NCBI RefSeq assembly: GCF_014836775.1
Contig: NZ_JACSQD010000003.1
Coordinates: 162,004 to 226,003 of the forward strand
Source of the DNA: Arthrobacter gallicola
GTDB taxonomy: Bacteria > Actinomycetota > Actinomycetes > Actinomycetales > Micrococcaceae
Reading direction: 5' to 3'
DNA: 64,000 nt
The position numbers were made by a program, and so were the translations under genes. Below the pieces are notes generated by a model that had not been told where the DNA came from, did no database searches, and saw nothing but the letters and a program-made list of their open reading frames with translations. Position 1 is the first letter of the stretch. Each line of letters starts with the position of its first letter. Below, one piece after another: positions 61,027-64,000 of the stretch.

Positions 61027-61350
61027 GTGACGTACGTAATTGCGCAGCCATGCGTGGATGTTAAGGACAAGGCATGCATCGAAGAATGCCCCGTGGACTG
61101 CATCTACGAAGGTGAACGCTCCCTCTACATCCATCCCGACGAGTGCGTTGACTGCGGCGCCTGCGAACCGGTCTGCCCTGTCGAAGCGATCTACTACGAG
61201 GACGACACGCCTGAGGAATGGGCCGACTACTACAAGGCCAACGTTGAGTTCTTCGACGACCTGGGTTCCCCGGGGGGCGCCGCGAAGCTTGGTAACACGC
61301 ACAAGGATCACCCGTTGATCGCCGCCCTGCCGCCGCAGAACCAGGAATGA
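61027..61350 (+). CDS. fdxA: Ferredoxin, 7Fe/8Fe type
   Basis: A 107-residue electron carrier. N-terminal MTYVIAQPCVDVKDKACIEE leads into two cluster motifs: CIEECPVDCIYEG and CVDCGACEPVCPVEA. Cysteine spacing in the first site fits the [3Fe-4S]/[4Fe-4S] FdxA/FdxC group common in actinobacteria. The acidic C-terminus (DDTPEEWADYY) is typical. GTG 61027 follows AAAGGGA. It overlaps dapC by 4 nt (ATGA); fdxC-dapC is a conserved actinobacterial pair. Confidence 0.95.
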   Translation: MTYVIAQPCVDVKDKACIEECPVDCIYEGERSLYIHPDECVDCGACEPVCPVEAIYYEDDTPEEWADYYKANVEFFDDLGSPGGAAKLGNTHKDHPLIAALPPQNQE

Positions 61351-62501
61351 GCGGCACCGTCTCCCGGAGCTTCGGTCTGAACCTCCCGGAGTACCCCTGG
61401 GAAGCCATGGCGCCCTACGCCCGGCAGGCCGCTGCCCACGCCGACGGAGCGGTGAACCTGTCCATCGGGACGCCGGTGGATCCAACACCCGGTTTTATTC
61501 AGGACGCGCTGGCTGCAGCAGCCGACGCGCCCGGATACCCCACTACACACGGCACGCTGGAACTGCGCCAGGCCATCGCCGGCTGGTTCGCCCGGCGCAG
61601 GGCGGTTCCCGGCCTGGACCCGCAGGACATCATGCCGACCGTGGGCTCCAAGGAGCTTGTGGCCTGGCTCCCGCTGCTGCTCGGGCTCGGGGCAGGCGAC
61701 GTCGTCGTGCGTCCCACCGTTGCGTACCCCACCTATGACATGGGCGCGGTCCTGGCCGGCGCCACGGCCGTGGCCGCTGACGACCTGGACGAGCTGGATG
61801 AGCAGACCCGGTCCAGGGTCCGGCTGGTCTGGGTGAATTCGCCCGGCAACCCCACCGGAATTGTCCGCGACGCCCAGTCGCTGGCCCGGCTGGTGGAGCA
61901 GGCACGGGCGCTGGGCGCCGTTGTGGCCTCCGACGAGTGCTACGCCGAGCTGGGCTGGGGCGAATGGGACACCGCGCGGGGAGGAGCTCCGGTGCCGTCG
62001 GTCCTTGACCCGCGGGTGAGCGGCGGCAGCAACGATTCGCTGCTGGCCGTCTATTCGCTCAGCAAGCAGTCCAATGTGGCCGGCTACCGGGCCGCGTTTG
62101 TGGCCGGGGACTCCGCGATCATCGCCAACCTGGTCAACAGCCGCAAGCACGCCGGCATGATCGTCCCGGCACCGGTTCAGGCCGCGATGGCGGCCGCACT
62201 GTCCGAAGACGGGCACGTCGCCGCGCAGAAGGACAAGTACCGGGCCCGGCGCGAACTGCTGGTTCCGGCCCTGGAAGCCTTCGGCCTGGACATCCGGCAC
62301 TCCGAGGCCGGTCTTTACCTCTGGGCCACCGCCGGGGAAGACACCTGGCAGACGGTTGAGCGGTTCGCTGAACTGGGAATCGTCGTCGGGCCGGGCGTCA
62401 TTTACGGGGACGCGGGTGCCGGATACATCCGTGTGGCTCTGACCGGCAGCGATGAAAGAATTGCCGCTGCCGCTAGGAGATTGACCGAAGCCGCGGGTTG
62501 A
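61347..62501 (+). CDS. dapC: Succinyldiaminopimelate transaminase
   Basis: A 384-residue PLP aminotransferase of lysine and peptidoglycan (diaminopimelate) synthesis, converting N-succinyl-2-amino-6-ketopimelate to N-succinyl-LL-DAP. The PLP lysine is in VYSLSKQSNVAGYR, and cofactor contacts are NSPGNPTGIV and VASDECYAELGW. The N-terminus FGLNLPEYPWEAMAPYA is a DapC mark. Co-transcription with fdxA (4-nt overlap) supports the DapC call over other class I aminotransferases. Confidence 0.92.
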   Translation: MSGTVSRSFGLNLPEYPWEAMAPYARQAAAHADGAVNLSIGTPVDPTPGFIQDALAAAADAPGYPTTHGTLELRQAIAGWFARRRAVPGLDPQDIMPTVGSKELVAWLPLLLGLGAGDVVVRPTVAYPTYDMGAVLAGATAVAADDLDELDEQTRSRVRLVWVNSPGNPTGIVRDAQSLARLVEQARALGAVVASDECYAELGWGEWDTARGGAPVPSVLDPRVSGGSNDSLLAVYSLSKQSNVAGYRAAFVAGDSAIIANLVNSRKHAGMIVPAPVQAAMAAALSEDGHVAAQKDKYRARRELLVPALEAFGLDIRHSEAGLYLWATAGEDTWQTVERFAELGIVVGPGVIYGDAGAGYIRVALTGSDERIAAAARRLTEAAG

Positions 62502-62680
62502 TTGGCCCGGAACACGGTGCTGCCATGTTGCGCTTGCACAACAAGATGATTACCGATTAGTGGTATCGCCCGGTCAGCCGGTAGCGTTTTAGCGAAATAG
62601 ATTAAGCACCGAATGTGGACTATGGGCGCTCCCGGACGAGGGCCCGTAGCAGTGGGTTCTGCAACTCCTGAAGGAGAAAA
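62502..62680 (+). promoter_or_regulatory. Upstream region of gltA
   Basis: A 179-nt intergenic region. GTTG-N8-CAAC (62526-62541) forms a short inverted repeat. A TTGCAC (62535-62540) with TTAGTG (62558-62563) at 17 nt spacing is a possible promoter. AAGGAG lies 7 nt before ATG 62681. Assignments are tentative. Confidence 0.3.
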
Positions 62681-63973
62681 ATGACTGAGCGACCGAGTGC
62701 CGAGCTGCACTATGGGACCGACCCGGGGGACAAGCTGGAGCTGCCCCGTATCGCGGCCGAAGAGGGCAACGACGGCTTCGACGTATCCAAGCTGTTGAAG
62801 CAGACCGGGACGGTCACCTTCGATCCCGGCTTTATGAACACCGCGGCAACCACCTCGGCGATCACCTACATTGACGGCGACGCAGGAATCCTGCGCTACC
62901 GCGGCTACCCCATTGAACAGCTGGCCAAGCACTCGAGCTTCCTCGAGACGTCTTACCTGCTGATCTACGGCAACCTGCCCACTGCCACGGAGCTGGAAAA
63001 CTTCGACCACCGGATCCGTCGGCACACGCTGCTGCATGAGGACCTCAAGGGCTTCTTCGGCGGCTTCCCGCGGGACGCGCACCCCATGCCGGTGCTGTCC
63101 TCCGCTGTCAGCGCCCTCTCCACGTTCTACCAGGACTCCCTGGACCCCTTTGATGATGAGCAGGTGGAACTCTCCACCGTCCGTCTCATGGCAAAGCTTC
63201 CCGTGATCGCGGCCTACGCCCACAAGAAGAGCATCGGCCAGCCCATGCTGTACCCGGACAACTCCATGAACCTGGTGGAGAACTTCATGCGGCTCTCCTT
63301 CGGCCTGCCGGCCGAGCCGTATGACGTGGATCCGAAGCTGGTCAAGGCACTGGATCTGCTGCTCATCCTGCACGCAGACCACGAACAGAACTGCTCGACG
63401 TCGACCGTCCGCCTGGTCGGCAGCTCCAACGCCAACATGTTCGCTTCCATCTCCGCCGGTATCAGCGCCCTCTTCGGCCCGCTGCACGGCGGTGCCAACG
63501 AAGCCGTCCTGAACATGCTCCGCCAGATCCAGGCCACCGGCATGCAGCCGGAAGACTTCATGGAAAAGGTGAAGAACAAGGAAGACGGCGTGAAGCTGAT
63601 GGGCTTCGGGCACCGCGTCTACAAGAACTACGATCCGCGCGCCAAGATCGTCAAGGCCACGGCACACGAGATCCTCAAGGACCTCGGCGGCAACGACGAG
63701 CTGCTGGACATCGCCATGCGGCTGGAGGAGAAGGCCCTCGCGGACGACTACTTCATTGAGCGTAAGCTCTACCCGAACGTGGACTTCTACACCGGCCTCA
63801 TCTACAAGGCGATGGGCTTCCCGGAGAAGATGTTCACCGTGCTCTTCGCGATTGGCCGTCTGCCCGGCTGGATTGCCCAGTGGCGCGAAATGATGCAGGA
63901 CCCGCAGACCAAGATCGGGCGTCCGCGCCAGCTGTACACGGGTGTGCCGGAGCGTAACTACCCGGAACGCTAG
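62681..63973 (+). CDS. gltA: Citrate synthase
   Basis: Condenses oxaloacetate and acetyl-CoA to citrate, entering the TCA cycle. The 430-residue type II (hexameric) form includes the N-terminal beta domain (TVTFDPGFMNTAATTSAITY, core DPGFMNTAATTSAIT), catalytic histidines in LHADHEQNCSTSTVR and GPLHGGANEAVL, and the aspartate region in MGFGHRVYKNYDPRA. AAGGAG sits 7 nt before the ATG. The sequence after the stop begins a GC-rich hairpin cut by the window end. Confidence 0.97.
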   Translation: MTERPSAELHYGTDPGDKLELPRIAAEEGNDGFDVSKLLKQTGTVTFDPGFMNTAATTSAITYIDGDAGILRYRGYPIEQLAKHSSFLETSYLLIYGNLPTATELENFDHRIRRHTLLHEDLKGFFGGFPRDAHPMPVLSSAVSALSTFYQDSLDPFDDEQVELSTVRLMAKLPVIAAYAHKKSIGQPMLYPDNSMNLVENFMRLSFGLPAEPYDVDPKLVKALDLLLILHADHEQNCSTSTVRLVGSSNANMFASISAGISALFGPLHGGANEAVLNMLRQIQATGMQPEDFMEKVKNKEDGVKLMGFGHRVYKNYDPRAKIVKATAHEILKDLGGNDELLDIAMRLEEKALADDYFIERKLYPNVDFYTGLIYKAMGFPEKMFTVLFAIGRLPGWIAQWREMMQDPQTKIGRPRQLYTGVPERNYPER

Positions 63974-64000
63974 AACCAAAGCAAAAAGGGCGGGGCCGCC

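Overview
The window is high-GC chromosomal DNA from an actinobacterium, most likely an Arthrobacter-like member of the Micrococcaceae. The evidence is GTG and TTG starts, actinobacterial families (GuaB3, DUF3817, the Ruc/FmdB zinc-ribbon chaperone, a GlpR-like divisome receptor) and many starts lying 6-8 nt after a TANNNT -10 box, as in leaderless actinobacterial transcripts. The genus is an inference; no rRNA is present.

Layout. 1-9.7 kb: a 5'-truncated acyltransferase/SGNH protein, then purine and central metabolism (guaB, guaB3, glpD, a lone PTS EIIA, a SURF1-like protein, a DUF3817 protein, guaA). 9.7-14.3 kb: a 1303-residue SF1-helicase-like protein whose Walker A lysine and DEAx motif are both altered, and a repeat-bearing small protein. 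14.3-21.8 kb: a CpaB/SAF protein, ruc with a CIRCE operator, 5-FCL, galU, a RimJ-like acetyltransferase, glpR, a phosphotransferase-like protein, a sugar kinase and a Nudix hydrolase. The glp/moeA gene expected between galU and rimJ is absent. 21.8-25.5 kb: an OpuC-type compatible-solute ABC operon. 25.5-31.8 kb: an aminotransferase, xseA/xseB, a membrane protein, ispH and ychF.

31.8-38.9 kb is an accessory stretch. The 3' end of ychF and its terminator are duplicated about 1.56 kb downstream, and a shorter third copy lies 1.03 kb beyond that. Between and after the copies are a small unknown gene, kptA, a frameshifted membrane gene, an acetyltransferase fragment, an MFS exporter with an overlapping upstream ORF and a 16-bp dyad, and an orphan Imm5-like immunity gene. 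I see no integrase or transposase.

38.9-49.3 kb carries a selenocysteine module: fdhA with an in-frame UGA (40127-40129) followed by a SECIS-like hairpin, fdhB, fdhC, then selD, selC (tRNA-Sec, anticodon UCA), selA and selB. The machinery and its visible client, a membrane-bound formate dehydrogenase, sit together. fdhD and the molybdenum/tungsten cofactor genes must lie elsewhere.

49.3-57.4 kb holds an oligopeptide ABC system (lipoprotein, two permeases, a fused two-domain ATPase), interrupted by an opposite-strand PH-domain gene. 57.4-64 kb holds typA, a membrane protein, a winged-helix regulator, an SH3-like small protein, fdxA, dapC and gltA. There is no CRISPR array, rRNA operon, insertion sequence or replication origin. 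The most noteworthy items are the Sec/formate dehydrogenase locus, the degenerate giant helicase, the CIRCE-ruc pair, the missing glp and the repeated ychF 3' ends.
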